Shown here: piece after piece, positions 23,933-34,795 of the stretch
Position numbering within the stretch: the stretch's first letter is position 1
Layout of the letters: the number at the start of each line of letters is the position of its first letter
NCBI GenBank assembly: GCA_025677835.1
Contig: JAIXMR010000066.1
Location: forward strand, 1-64,000
Length of the DNA stretch: 64,000 nt
Direction of reading: 5' to 3'
Source: Sporodiniella umbellata
Lineage: Eukaryota > Mucoromycota > Mucoromycetes > Mucorales > Rhizopodaceae
Translations under genes and position numbers: made by a program
Notes under the pieces: model-generated
The model's input: only the letters and a program-made list of their open reading frames with translations
What the model was told of the DNA's origin: nothing
Databases searched by the model: none

Positions 23933-26900
23933 TTATCGTATAACTTTCTTTGACCACCCACATGCCGCTTCTGGGTTTCTTGTAAGATCAGCTAAGGGGA
24001 AGTAATGGTTCATCATTTTCAAAGACAACATAGCAGGCACATTGTCAAAATCGATACACCGAACTCTAACATACGTGCTATCAGGGATGTCTTTTACTTG
24101 CTCAATCAAATCGTCTAAGGTGGTCACTTTTTGATCTCTAATATGCGTAATCCACATTGTTGCTTCAAGGCCGTACATGCAAGCAGGAGATCCGTTGTGA
24201 GTACTGGTTACATATATTTGGGAAGGTGTGGTTTTGCTTTGTTGAAGTACTGCTTGGTGAGGTTCTATAATTTATGTTGAGTGAGACAAAAGAAAAAAAA
24301 AGTGGTATGTACTATACCCTGGATAGCAGCGCCAGCCCAGAACACAACACGATTGGTGCCATTTCCTGAAACCCTGTTGGTCTTTACTTTGATTGTCATT
24401 TCTTTTTTCTCTCTCAAAACGGTTAAATCTAATTCATCTGCTTCGTACTGTACATCTATATCACACATACGAGTAGCTACTTTGCCATTAATGGCTAAAA
24501 GAACGTCCAGCTCCTTTAAAACTTTAGCGCTTTCTGAATTTGCTTCTGTGCCTCGAACCATAAACAACTGGTGCTTATTTGGGTTGGCTTCTTCCACCTT
24601 TTTTATCCAATCGTTCGAGAGGCCCATAGAATACAGGCTTGCCATAGAAGGTACCATAAACTCGGTCTTTAAGCTACGTAACACAATGTTACCTTCTCCT
24701 TGGCGCAAGCGCTTCAAGATGGGTTCAAGAATGGCTATGTGTACGCCCAAAGAATATTCGCTCTCACGTCCGTTTACGTTGTCGCCAAGAAAATTGAGCC
24801 ACAAACCCTGTAGCTTTCCCTCTTCGTCGGCCAGGACACCTGCAGGGCAAAAAGATGCTAAAGGTGTCTCTAAAGTAATCAGCTCCATATTCATAGCTCG
24901 ATATCTTGGTGTCTATATATACAAAGAGAACTCGGTCAAAGACTCAAAGTGGAGTATACTGTTTTTTTTACCCCGTTTGGAGGAATCGTATCACAAGATA
25001 TCTCTGTAGCTATAGTGCGTACAAACACAGGTCTACGGTTGTGGTTGTAAGCAACTAAGGTTACACTATGTCCTTGAGCAATTTTTTTTTCACTGAAACA
25101 AGCGCTCATCACATTTGTATCGCCTAGGGCTTTGGGGTCATATTGAATAATGCTGTAGTTGTGTGATGGGTGTAAAAACTAGTTTCCCGTTTTAGTTATC
25201 GTTGCGCTTTGTGTTTCTACTTACCAAAACGTGAGCAGGGATTACAATCGAGTCGGCAATGGTAATTGTAATATCACCAAGTGCATTGGGTACAATGCCA
25301 CGACCAACCACTACAAAGCCTTTTTCTTTGTCTACAATTACTCCTGACCCATGTCTATTGTTGTAAGGGAAACCGTCCAATCGACAAGGTGCTCGGAAAT
25401 GTATTTTAACTAAACACCTAATTAAGCTTTTAGAAGGACCAATGCAGTCATCTAGCTCAATTATTTTCTTTGTGATTGGTACTGGTGGCAAAGGTGGCAA
25501 GGGCTCTCCCAGATCAGTAAAATCCCATAGTCCGCTGATATCGTTTCTAACAGCCAATCTAAACGAGCTCCAATGTCTATCAATGTGAATAATACTTCCC
25601 AAAATTGTATGAACATCGGCAATAGAGTAATAAACGCACGATACCCGAGAATAGTCAGGTATGCCCTTCATAACCTCGATAAAAGTATCTATATCAGGAG
25701 TCTCTTTGTCGTCCACAGCTTTAACGATCCAGCCATCGTCACCATCTAAGCGAAAAACTATATGTATGTGTGTAGATATCAATATATGTATTTATACGTA
25801 TTTGTCTACATCTTTACTTACCGCCAGCTGGATCTGCAACATAAACACCCCTACAAGGCACACAATAGTGACTAGCTAGCTGATACGAAAGAGTGTGCAG
25901 AATAGCACCTCCATACTCAACATATCGGTCGGGAGTTCTACGTAAGAAAAAGCCCTTAGATTTACCCTTTGTGGTTTTTTTTTTTCACAAGCAGTCTTAC
26001 ACGTCATGGAGATTTCCTACTTGAACATCAAATTCTAAAATTTTGCCGCCGCGTTCGATGGCAACTGAAATGCTCTTCCCTACATTAGAATCCAGTGTGT
26101 TTTCAAAGGGAACAAACTTGGTAACATATAAATCGTTCATTGTTAGTAATATGTCTCCTTCCTCCAGCATTTTATAAGCCGGGCCTTCAGGTAGTACGGC
26201 ATCTACGACCAAAACGCCAATTTCTTCTGGAAATAGTTTTCGAAGTTTACTCTCGGATTTTGCCGATAACCCCAATCTTCTAGCTTCATCAAACGGACGA
26301 TACCTATAGTATGTCACCGTTTTTTATTAGTCAGTGATTGAAAACTCAGTATAAATGGTTTCCATACCTAAAAGTCGTTTGAATATCCCCTCTGGGCACC
26401 TGTTCTTCTCTTTGAATGAATTCCAAAGCACGTTTAACTCGGTCCAGTGGCAAAAAGAAATCCGTAGCAGCTCTTTCACTACCTCCAGCTTGAAGAGCAA
26501 CCGCGTTTCCATTGATGTCTATTACAGGTGATCCAGAACTACCGCCGCTTGTGCTAGATGCGGCTTGTCTTTTTTTGAAAAAAAATAAAAGGTTAACAAA
26601 ATGTTTTACTTTTTTTTTTTTTGCTTTTTTGTTCCATTACAGATAAAAGGTGTTGAAGTCATTATAAGTTAGCTCCCCATAGTCAGGTGTGTTACGATCA
26701 AGGCGAGAGATAGAACCAGCCAAGATACTTAGCTTTTCACCAGCATCGTTACTATAAAAAAAAGAAAAGGCCTATAAGCGCCGCTCTTTTTTGCTTTCCT
26801 TCTTCTTATTTACCCTACAACACGAATATCGAGACCAACTTTAGCTAGGTCAGGTCGCAGCTCCACTTGCTGAACGGGCATATATTTGATTTTTTTAGGA

Positions 26901-27481
26901 TCAAACCTATAGAACTTATGAACATCTCAGATATTGACAAATATACATATTTATATATATATATATGTATATATACTTTAAAAAGCCAAAGTCGTGAATA
27001 GGGTCTCGATAAATTGTATGTACATCGATTTCCTCATGATTATGACAAACAGCTTCACCAACAAAGGGTCCAGCGCAAGCTACGTGTCGATTTGTTAAAA
27101 TTATTCCACGCTCAGCATCCACAATAAACCCAGTAGCCTCAGAAACAGCCGCGCCTAACTAACATTAACATATATGTATACATGTATAGATTGTTTACCG
27201 TCAGTATCAAAAGCTGTTACTTGACTAAAGCTGACTGAAACAATAGCTTTCACAGCATCGTTGATAGTCGTTTGCCAGGCAGAATGGGATTTGTCGTTAG
27301 AAAAGTTGTCAGAGACGAGATCATCATGGCCAGATTCTTTTTGATCTTGAATCTTTCGTCGCTTTGAGCTGTGATTCGATGGCGAATCGATCTCTTCCAA
27401 ATCTCGGCCACGTGGAAGTACATGATCACTGACTTGAGCCGGCTTAAGCAAAGCGGAATCTATTTTTTCTGATTTACTCAT
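23933..27481 (-). CDS. NMA111: Nuclear HtrA-family serine protease Nma111 with PDZ repeats
   Basis: Eleven exons: 27481-27199, 27154-26977, 26906-26814, 26751-26641, 26568-26368, 26303-26001, 25937-25822, 25757-25225, 25178-24972, 24912-24318, 24264-23933. They encode 983 residues, close to yeast Nma111. The N-terminus has a basic cluster (SSKRRK) compatible with nuclear import. The first trypsin-like domain keeps the triad: His in TNRHV, Asp in [11 protein letters not shown], Ser in [11 protein letters not shown] modules follow (for example [15 protein letters not shown]), then the second, degenerate protease-like half ([16 protein letters not shown]) and further PDZ-like sequence. This double-protease layout is diagnostic of the Nma111/Pro-apoptotic HtrA group, which acts in stress and apoptosis-like death. 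The AG splice ends often sit after TATAG. Confidence 0.93.
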
Positions 27482-28241
27482 TAAAGTTTAATTTCTTTAA
27501 CTAGAAGCAAAAAGAGCTGAAAGTGAATTCCACCAAAAAATGAAGTAAAAAAGAAAAAGACACAGTGAGAATGACAAACATTGTCATTGTGAGAATTGAA
27601 TGTCCGTTATAAAACTTGCTTTGTCAAAATTAGACACTTCAGAGCCAAAAGTTTTTTTTTCTTGACAAAGAAAAATTAGCCTGTTTTGCAGAAATTGTAG
27701 GGCAAGAATAATAGCAGACTGTTTTTCTTAACAGTTTGCTGAAAAGAAAAGCGGTCGTTTTAATACGAGATGCTGCTTTTGAGACTAACGCCCTTTTTCA
27801 ATCTATAAAACCTACGATAGAATAGCAAACAGTTGCAACGAATCGACCCAACACTTCATCAACGGCGAGGCAATCTTTCAAACGCAGTAGACTTTGGGTG
27901 TTTTACGTGACTTTTTTTTTAAGTCTCAAATAAACTAAGAGCACATAAAAGCTGCCATGAGTGTTTAGCTGCTTTATATGGACACAGACTTATTATTGAT
28001 CGTATGTATTTCCATTGACAGATTCCATCAAAAACGTTTCTAGTTAAAATTCAAAACAAGTATCAGAATTTCTTGGCTTCTGTTTGCTGTCATTATTTCT
28101 TTTGTGTTTTGAACCTCACATTTACAAGCAACAAAGAGCAATAACAAACAAATCAAACCCCCCCCGCAGATCAAATGAAACAAAACAACAAATAACAATT
28201 TATAGCCATAGATAGGCCATAAAACAAATTCTATATCTTTG

Positions 28242-28273
<32 letters not shown>

Positions 28274-29297
28274 ACACTACAAAAGTAGCGGCATGTGCTG
28301 GATTCAGTTTTAGTTTACGCAAAGTGTATTGGAAATGTGTGAGTTTCTGTATTCTCCCTTTTGATTTTGATTTTGCTACGATTTCAATCTTTGCAACCTT
28401 TGTCAAAAAAGAAAAACTATACATCAAATAAACTAAAAACAAAACACCCAAAGTCTTATATCAGTGCCAATAAAGATTTGAGCAACGAATTTAGACAGTC
28501 GGAAAAAAATGTTTATTTTTATACAATATGTAAACAGCAGTTATGGTGATAAAAACAATGAGCTGACTTCTTTTGAAAGATTGAGGCAGAGAAAAAAAAA
28601 GGTTTTAAGAAGGGCCAATAAAGATACTATCTTTGAGGTTATAGCTTAAAAGAGCATTACAAAACTAGATCAGTATCTGAGTAACATAGAAAACTATACA
28701 AGTAGGCAAAAAAACAACCAGGAGAAAATGCTACAAGTTGATATAGTCAAGAAAACCGTAACATAGGCAGGATTGCTTTTATTTATAATAAGGAATTTTT
28801 TTAAGAAAAAAAAGGGGAAGAAAGCAATGAAACGTAATGACACGAACAATCAACAATGTAATTTCCTGAAGCCAACTGTAACAGTACGATCAAACACTAT
28901 GGTAATATATAAATAGGGCGAACGCCAACAACATGCATCTATATACGCTATAGCAAAGACTCTTTTTTGGATACAACTAACAAAGAACTATTTTAAAAGT
29001 ATGTGTATCTCATAAAAGAACATTTTCACATTGACACTCAATAAGTGTCAAACGTGCAAGTCCTCAAGATTCTTTTTGTAAAAAGCCTGAGAATAAATAC
29101 CTATCAAGCACTCGAAGTATCCCTAGAGTATTTTACTATGATTCTTCTGAAACCTCTTACTAACTACACACTGTTGTGTAAATGTCGCATTTTATCACAC
29201 AGATTATATACAAACGTATAGTGCCAACTTTTTTAGACATAAAACACAGAAATAGCACTGAACTTGCTACAATTTAATGTACTTTTTGTTTTTTACT
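27482..29297. other. Intergenic, no gene recognised
   Basis: Upstream region of the Nma111 gene and 3' flank of the POLD3 gene. It contains a T/A homopolymer junction at 28240-28272 and a C8 run near 28158. No coding region is supported. Confidence 0.45.
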
Positions 29298-30610
29298 TTA
29301 TTTTTTTGATAGGAAAAAACTAGATATACTGCGCTGTTTCTTAGAGCTGCTATTATTGGGTTTTTTTGCAGTAGTTTTTGTGTTGGGTTTTGTAGTAGTC
29401 TTTTTTTCAGTGAATACGTTTGAGTCGGTTGGCTTATTTTTGTTTTCTATAGGCTTTTCTACCCAATTTGTTACCTCTTCAGTAACTATACAGAGTGATA
29501 GGTCAGCCTTTGTTAATACCTTCTTTCTTTTATATATATATATATATTACCCATTAGGCCACGATCGTTTGTTGTGCTTTTTAAAGTTGTCACAGCAATT
29601 CTCGAAGTTTTTGGCGCCTCTTCTGTTTCTAAGTTTTTACTTGTTTCCAATGTATCTATATCCATCATATCGTGGTCTTCTTGCTCAATTGGATCAGCTT
29701 GACTATTCATACTATTGTCCTCATCTCCTGAAGAAATGTTCAACACTTTTAGACTACTTTCGAACTGTGGCGAAACTACATTTTCAAATAGATGGTTTAG
29801 TGGTCTTGTTTCTTATGTATATATATATATATATATATGTGAGTACCAGTATCTGTTGTGTTGGGTTTGATGGGGCCTGTACTTTGTTTGAGTATGGTCT
29901 TTTTTGTTGCTGCAGGTGATTCGAATGTTGCTTTTTTAGCCTCTGACTTTTCAATTTGTGTAGAATTCTTTCTTTTTGTGCCCCCATGTGGATCAGGTTC
30001 TGATTGTGTACTCAAACCTTCATCGGTTTGCAAGGGTGAAGATGTGGTTGAATTGCGTTGAACTGTGGAATGTTGAAGCATACCGCATTGGTCTCGGTCC
30101 CTCTGCGATATGTCAAGAATTGCTGTGTGAAGAGCTGAGAAGTCGCTAAGGTCGTAAGATGCAATACTATAAACAAAACTACTACTGATAATTCGATATT
30201 TTTTTTTCTCAACTATTAGAAACAAGGACTGGTTATACAAGTATAAAGATGTTTTGGTTGTACCTTCAAGATCTCTCGCCTTAACCAATTGAATGCCGAT
30301 TTCTTTCTCAGTAAGCTTTGTCCCACTTATACAGTAAACAACGTACAGATTTCTTTTAGAGGTATAGAAATCATATAGAGCTCTTGTAAAAATAGAGTTA
30401 ATTAGCAATCTTTAATTAAGCAGAAAAAAGTTACTGTTTAGCCACTATAGTCGAGATTTTCAAGGATCTAGCAAGGAGTTTATATGTCACCTAACTGCCG
30501 TTCAGTAAATCTGGTCTTATTTTATCTCTATATCCGATATTTTTGGTTGTTATTACCAGCTTTTCTTCTTGAACTACTTTAGTTTCCAAAAAATCGATAC
30601 AACTGGACAT
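29298..30610 (-). CDS. POLD3: DNA polymerase delta subunit 3 (Cdc27/POLD3) with C-terminal PCNA-binding PIP box
   Basis: Non-catalytic subunit that links polymerase delta to PCNA in nuclear replication and repair. Six exons: 30610-30496, 30444-30435 (10 nt), 30382-30264, 30212-29847, 29775-29551, 29485-29298, encoding 340 residues (fission yeast Cdc27 is about 370). The N-terminal winged-helix region reads FLETKVVQEEKLVITTKNI, then AKQALYDFY and LYVVYCISG, matching the AKQMLYDY...LVSG block of POLD3. The 10-nt microexon supplies the AK of this motif. Next is SFVYSIASYDLSDFSAL. The rest is a low-complexity, charged tail ending QRSISSFFLSKK, a canonical QxxIxxFF PIP box at the extreme C-terminus. 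Two introns contain (TA)n tracts. Family assignment rests on both ends of the protein; the middle is unconserved as usual. Confidence 0.87.
29299..29846. repeat. (TA)n microsatellites inside POLD3 introns
   Basis: Short TA-dinucleotide tracts at about 29531-29548 and 29818-29838, both inside introns of the POLD3 gene. Similar TA tracts occur near 26953-26966 (Nma111 intron) and 37271-37292 (intergenic). They are likely polymorphic and explain spurious open frames rich in Tyr/Ile repeats. Confidence 0.7.
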
Positions 30611-31481
30611 TTCAGAGCAAAGTAAAAAAAAAAATTGAAAAAATTGAAAAACGCGCTCTTTTGAAAATTGTATTTAAAACGCGGAGGGTTTTATTTTATG
30701 CTTGTTCGCCTCTATACAAAATATATGGGAGTATTGATTGTTGCTTTGCAGTTACATGAGCTCAGATTTGTAAGCATTATTTTCTGCTTTTAAAAAGGTT
30801 TGTAAAGCTGTTTTTTTTTTTAAAAAAAAAACCAATAATACAAGAGAAGTATAAAATCTTGCCTATTTTAACCCCAGAGAAAGCGTTTATTATAATCTTT
30901 TAAAGATTGGTGGAATAAATGTCGTAAGGAAACTACCTACCTATTTTTTTTAAAAGTCAACATAACTCTTAATGGGTCAAGAGAAGGGAGGAGAAGGGGG
31001 ACATCAAGATAAACAAATTAAGTATCGGCTTTTTTGTTTGACGCGCGCCACACAAGGCACACCCGTTTGTGTGTTAGTTTCTTTTTTGGGGGAGATCACA
31101 GTTGAACCCAAAAAAAGGAAAAGGAATGACTTTGGTAAATAAAAGCACATGGGCAAGATTGGATATTCTTTGTTTTAAAAATCCTTGTCCGATTGAACTC
31201 AATGTTTTTGAAAATGGTGATAAAAACCAAAAATGACAAATGTTTCATCGTGATATAGTCAGGATCAAGTCCGCGAAAGGTGATATATCGTTTTATTAAA
31301 AATGACATTTTTTTTTGTGGAGGTCTAATTTTAGGTGGTTTCATATTTATTATTATTTACACTAAGCATCGGATAGACTTTTTAAGAGGGTGACCAACTC
31401 ATAATGAACGGACTGTATCATGGGATGCTTTTTTAAAGAGAGAGAATATGGAGAGTAGGGATTAGACCAAAGTATTTAGGA
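30611..31481. other. Intergenic, no gene recognised
   Basis: 870 bp between two minus-strand genes; the promoter region of POLD3 is at its left. It contains a T10/A9 run near 30811-30830. The minus frame 31096-31344 has no motif or splice partners. Confidence 0.45.
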
Positions 31482-34400
31482 TTATTTAAGACTGATTACC
31501 ATATCCGTACCACACAACAACTCGTACTTGGATATCAGTTGTTTCCACTCTTGTTGCATTTCACCTTCAAAACCTTGTATTGACTTAAGCACACTGTCTA
31601 GACTTTCGTATGACTTTTTGACGTTCATCTGCTTCGGTTTAATACTCGATTTGTAGCTTTCTTGATGCGGTTCAAACTTACTTTGGCAATAGGCAGATAG
31701 CTGTGAATGTCATTGTTCAAGTCTATTCCTTCTTCATTCTCTTCGTCGCCGTCATCATCGATCATACTAAACGAGCTTGCAGTACTACTGCTACTGCCTC
31801 TGGAAGATATAGTGTCGTTTTTTTTGTCCTGATCGTCTTCTGTATAACGCATAGGATTACTTCTTTCCTGAATCTATTGAACCAATATGAGACAAAAACT
31901 CTCTTTGGCTTTCACATTAATTACCACATTGAGTAATAGATCATCGCATGTAAATTCTTTCTCTATTAGCCATACAAAAAAAGGAGAGTTTGAGTATATT
32001 GAATGATGTCAAAAAATTCATTGGGTATACCTGGTGATAGATATTCAGAAGGGACCCCACTCCAAGAATGAACTGGAAGCCTTTTGGTAGTATCAGAATA
32101 CTGTTGCTTTAGAGGAGGTAAGAGCTTGACTTGAGACATAAACTTTTTATCGTAGCTACTGGATATACGTAATTCCTCACTTCCACTGAAAAGTTTTCCG
32201 AGTGTGGGTATACTTGTGGCACGCGTAATCGGCTTTGATCTAGAAAGACTACGACTTAAAGCTCTTTGGTTTATGAACGCGTTTTGTTCAATGTAGTGAG
32301 GGGAGAACCTTAAACATTGGTTTAAAAAGCATACTATACACTAATATTAAATTTTTTTCTTTTTTCTTGTGTCCACTGGCTTACAATTATTCCAAAAGAT
32401 ACTTTCAAAGTCCAACGTTTGCTGAGATTCTTCAGCTCGATCTCGGTACGGATCGGTATAACCAACTTTTGTACACAGATTGAAACGGAACCCTTTCATA
32501 TCTTCAGGATAGACAAGACCAATTGTCCAAGGTGTAGGTGTAGAATTGAGAAAAAGACTTTCGGCAGGAAATTCAGTGTCAGCATAGATAAGCGTACAAT
32601 CACTCTACAGATGAAGTTTTTTTGTTTAATATACTTGCGCATAAATGTATATATATACGTTTTACCTTGTACTTGACCCGGGTATATGTTTCTTGATCAT
32701 AAATATTACAAAAAACAGGCACGTCATTCCAAAGGCGATGAAAAGTCAAGTCATTTGGCTCTACAGAAAGAGTAAGAGAAGTACTAACCAACATCTCGTT
32801 TATTTTCTTACCATACTCTCTTACTAATGCTGCTGTTTTTTGATAAAGAGATTTGAAGTCTAGCCACTTTTGGTGATGATCGTTTATTTGATGGCTGGCC
32901 AAGTCCTCTTTTGGTGGAAGAAAAGAAAAAAGCCTTGGACCTTTATAAAAGTAATGCTCAAAAGAATTAATGTTGGTATCGTGGGTCTCATGTCTACTGT
33001 TAGCAGAGAGAATAAAAGATCCAGGGCGATCTTTTATAAAGAACTTAGTTTTCTATACTTTTTTCTCGTTTTTTTTTTTTTTTTTACAACAAAAAGCTTA
33101 CCGGAAACACCATCAAATAGTTCGATGGTTTCAATATCGGCCCAGCCTCTAAAACGAAGAGCACTTTCTTTTTTGGAAGTCAATTTGGAATAAAGAATGG
33201 GGGTATTAGTATCCAAAAGCTCCTCAATATCTACTTCTTTAGAATCAAGAGAAGATCGGCTGGCCACGAGAATCTTGTCTGTAAACAAAAAGAGTGTTAC
33301 TGCTCTTGTGGGTTTGTTTGTCACACCATGGATTTCCATAGCGTCCAGATGTGCCACAAAAGATCGATTTTGGTTGATCAGTGAACACTATTTTTTTTAA
33401 ATATTAAAAAGCTATATACAGTGAGCATCTTACGGGCGACTCTCGGATGGCTTGGTATAGACTCAAAAGCATAGTGGCTGCTTTTGTAGGATCGTCATCA
33501 TCTAAAGTAGCGATTGTTCTTGACTTTTCACAGGCAGATTTCAAACCAGGGTAGTCTGGATGGTCTTTTGGGGTCAGCTGAAGAATATCTCGCAACATCA
33601 TTGAGTATCGGCTGATACGCTGTACAGGCTCTACCAAGATGTCTTCAAGTCTTCGTTTCTTAAAGTCTGGGTGTTCTCTTGCTTTTGACAAAAATCGTTT
33701 ATAAGCAGGATTACTTTTGTATTCTTTGGTATGTAATTTTTGAGCCTCCCCTTGTTCCAATAAGTACTTTCGGTAACATTCAAAGTTTTTCATCTATTAA
33801 TTTTTTTTAGGGGTTTGTTGTACAATTTCAATATATTTTTGGTATTTTTTACATGTTTTTGACAAGTAGCACCAAAGCTGTCTTCATCCAGTAAATCGTT
33901 TAAAAACTTTTGATTGGCTGATGTAATTTGATCCACATTTAAGAAAATCTTTGTACATTTGAATGCGTTAAGGATACAGTCCTTGCGATGCATTACAGAC
34001 TTTAACGGGTTAACAGCATATTTGAGTAAGGCGTTGAGTGTTTTAATATAGGATTGTTCGGTCTTTATAAACTCTTGAATTCGGAAGGCTCTTTTGTCAT
34101 CGTCCCTTTCAAACTAAGTTCAATGACATGTATGTGTAACAATCAGCTTATATGAAAAAAAGATGCACACACATGTATATATACATTTTTCTTTGTTCCT
34201 TACGTTATCAACAGCTACAGGAGGACTGGATTTTTTGTTTGTTTTGAGAATAGAGTTTTTAGGCAGCCTTGTTCCTATTATTTGGAGGAACTGGTCTAGT
34301 TGGTTATTTTCACCTTTTTTATAACAACTGTTAGTATGCTTTTTAGACATTAGAATTCTATATACTTTGTGTTCTAGCTCTATTGGGTATGACTAGGTCA

Positions 34401-34702
34401 ATATGCTGACACTGTACAAAGGAGTAAGGACAAAAAAAGGCTTAGTGTACTTAACATATATATACATTTTGTACTCTAGTTACGGAAGGTTTTTTAATTT
34501 GACAAGTTACTTTCTCGGAAAAGTCTATGGGATGCGCTTCATGTGGTATGATTGGGAGTTGAGTAGACTTGATTAACTTCCAGTGATGTGAATATCCGTT
34601 AGCTGAAAGGCTTGTTTTGAAGTTCTAATAAACAAAAAACATTTTTTTCAATAAAGCTATAAAAAAGAAGACTGTGTTGATTATCACCTTGAAATGAGTC
34701 AT
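31482..34702 (-). CDS. Rho-family guanine-nucleotide exchange factor (DH-PH)
   Basis: Twelve exons: 34702-34688, 34624-34466, 34377-34204, 34113-33853, 33793-33434, 33387-33102, 33030-32666, 32604-32385, 32333-32031, 31962-31916, 31873-31682, 31628-31482, for 842 residues. The DH domain starts about residue 120 (IQEFIKTEQSYIKTLNALL) and contains the conserved helix LEDILVEPVQRISRYSMMLRDIL (about 255-280). A PH-like domain follows (AVTLFLFTDKILVASR). After that come a helical segment, a Ser/Arg-rich stretch (RALSRSLSRSKP) and an acidic Ser-rich tail ending in a short coiled coil. I see no CNH or DEP domain, so it is not a typical Rom2/Rgf protein. The first 15-nt exon (MTHFK) is tentative; other junctions keep frame. 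It should activate a Rho/Cdc42-type GTPase at the cell cortex. Confidence 0.82.
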
Positions 34703-34724
34703 GATGAAAGTGTATGTGTATATA

Positions 34725-34795
34725 GATGTGTGTGTGTGTGCGTGTGTGTGTGTGTAGATGTGTGTGTATATGTATGCGTGTGTGTGTATTGTAGT
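34725..34795. repeat. TG/CA-rich microsatellite
   Basis: Nearly pure GT dinucleotide repeat with interruptions (TGTGTGTGTG, CGTGTGTG, TATATAGATG), just upstream of the proposed start of the RhoGEF gene. It generates spurious His/Thr-repeat frames on the minus strand. A similar CA/TA tract lies after the Crz1-like gene. Confidence 0.85.

Noticed and set aside
29356..29919. Long plus-strand open frame of 187 residues, hydrophobic, Phe/Leu/Tyr-rich
   Set aside because: It is antisense to the last exons of POLD3. Its Tyr-Ile runs come from TA microsatellites in introns, and it has no family signature.
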